From NCBI GenBank assembly GCA_002702945.1, contig PADF01000032.1:45762-61221 (forward strand): 15,460 bases of DNA, given 5' to 3'. The DNA comes from Methanobacteriota archaeon. Lineage in GTDB: Archaea > Thermoplasmatota > Poseidoniia > Poseidoniales > Poseidoniaceae. The position numbers were made by a program, and so were the translations under genes. The notes below the pieces were generated by a model. It did not search any database and had not been told where the DNA came from. It was given only the letters and a program-made list of their open reading frames with translations. Positions 15,008 through 15,460 of this stretch are shown one piece after another (within the stretch, counting starts at the first letter, position 1; each line of letters begins with the position of its first letter).

Positions 15008-15460
15008 TCATACATATGGAATTATCAAGATGAATAATATCATACCAAGTAAAGCAAGAGATGAGATACTAGAGGCTTTACTAGAAATATGTTCAATCCA
15101 CATCGGATTCAAATCCCAAGTTTTCAACTTTTTACCAATCCTTCGTATAGTTTTCAAAATCCCACGTAATAAATCTCTAAACAAATGTCCGCCATCAAAT
15201 GGTACCATAGGAATCAAATTGGTGAACCCCAATAGAATATTTACCCACATTAACCAAAAGAAAAGATTGGTTAAAAATAACAATCCTGATTTACCTATAA
15301 TTGAGGCTAAACCATCATCATCTGCTTGCAAAAGAGACTCTTCGAAAGGATGCATAGATACTCCTTGAAGTTCAAAAGGAATAATCATCAAGCCCAAAGT
15401 ATGGAAAGGTAGAACCAATGCTTTTTGAACAAAATTTCCGTCCCACCTAGGAGATAAAGG
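15008..15460 (-). CDS. M50 site-2-type intramembrane metalloprotease, C-terminal part (partial)
   Basis: The minus-strand frame stays open to the right edge, giving the last 150 residues. The S2P signature NLIPMVPFDGGHLF lies at 81-94 of the visible part: N-x-x-P-x-x-P-x-D-G with Asp89 as the third zinc ligand. The HExxH helix must lie beyond position 15460. Hydrophobic segments at about 14-32, 59-80 and 132-149 fit the membrane core, with a basic loop (RRIGKKLK, 106-113) between the last two. The family cleaves membrane-embedded substrates, often in signalling after a first cut by another protease; the substrate is unknown. A TTG at 15416-15418 could be misread as a start, but the frame continues upstream without a stop (PLSPRWDGNFVQKA), so it is internal. 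The stop codon touches that of the Hjc-like gene. Confidence 0.87.
   Translation of the reverse strand, partial: PLSPRWDGNFVQKALVLPFHTLGLMIIPFELQGVSMHPFEESLLQADDDGLASIIGKSGLLFLTNLFFWLMWVNILLGFTNLIPMVPFDGGHLFRDLLRGILKTIRRIGKKLKTWDLNPMWIEHISSKASSISSLALLGMILFILIIPYV

Noticed and set aside
15416..15418. TTG as the start of a short 136-residue protein
   Set aside because: The frame continues without a stop to the right edge and the product is clearly the C-terminal half of an M50 protease, so this TTG is internal.
1..15460. CRISPR arrays, tRNA/rRNA genes, insertion sequences, toxin-antitoxin or restriction genes
   Set aside because: Looked for and not seen: no regularly spaced repeats, no cloverleaf-like segments, and no transposase or methylase motifs in either strand's real genes.

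Overview
The window looks archaeal, most likely an AT-rich planktonic Thermoplasmatota such as Marine Group II (Poseidoniales). The domain call rests on several genes: an archaeal-style signal peptidase with a Ser-His arrangement, an Hjc-type Holliday junction resolvase, a full-length Lhr-type helicase with a C-terminal cysteine cluster, and a probable archaeal presenilin homologue. The group-level call is inference. It rests on AT-richness, compact gene packing and a very large secreted, Ser/Tyr-rich, membrane-anchored protein. I saw no rRNA, tRNA, CRISPR array, transposase, integrase or phage gene, so this reads as chromosomal backbone with some cell-surface genes.

Layout. (1) Positions 1-755, minus: N-terminal half of a multi-pass membrane protein resembling archaeal presenilin/SPP-family intramembrane proteases, running off the left edge. 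(2) About 756-878: a divergent promoter region with a perfect GC-rich palindrome. (3) 879-3751, plus: a three-gene run of folylpolyglutamate synthase (folC), a dCMP-deaminase-family protein, and a lipoprotein with an Glu-Pro stalk and a PI-PLC X-like domain. (4) 3748-11926, minus: an Lhr-family helicase downstream of a 1690-residue surface protein. (5) 12064-13473, plus: an unrecognised small two-TM protein followed at 9 nt by a signal peptidase that starts with TTG. (6) 13452-14213, minus: a RuvC/RNase H-fold-like protein, divergent from (7) 14336-15007, plus: an Hjc-like resolvase with a long C-terminal extension. (8) 15008-15460, minus: the C-terminal part of an M50 (site-2) membrane protease cut by the right edge.

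How the genes fit together. folC and the deaminase are consistent with one-carbon and thymidylate metabolism: folate polyglutamates and dUMP are both needed by a folate-dependent thymidylate synthase. The lipoprotein, the giant secreted protein, the signal peptidase and the two probable intramembrane proteases all concern the envelope and protein export. The helicase, the RuvC-like protein and the Hjc-like protein concern nucleic-acid processing. All three convergent gene pairs abut or overlap (4 nt, 22 nt, 0 nt), and the only sizeable non-coding gaps are three divergent promoter regions of about 120-140 nt and one 76-nt gap. No gene-free stretch exceeds 300 nt. I did not find a clear new defence or mobile system. 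The strongest leads are the surface proteins, the SPase with its unknown partner, and the divergent pair of recombination-nuclease-like genes.
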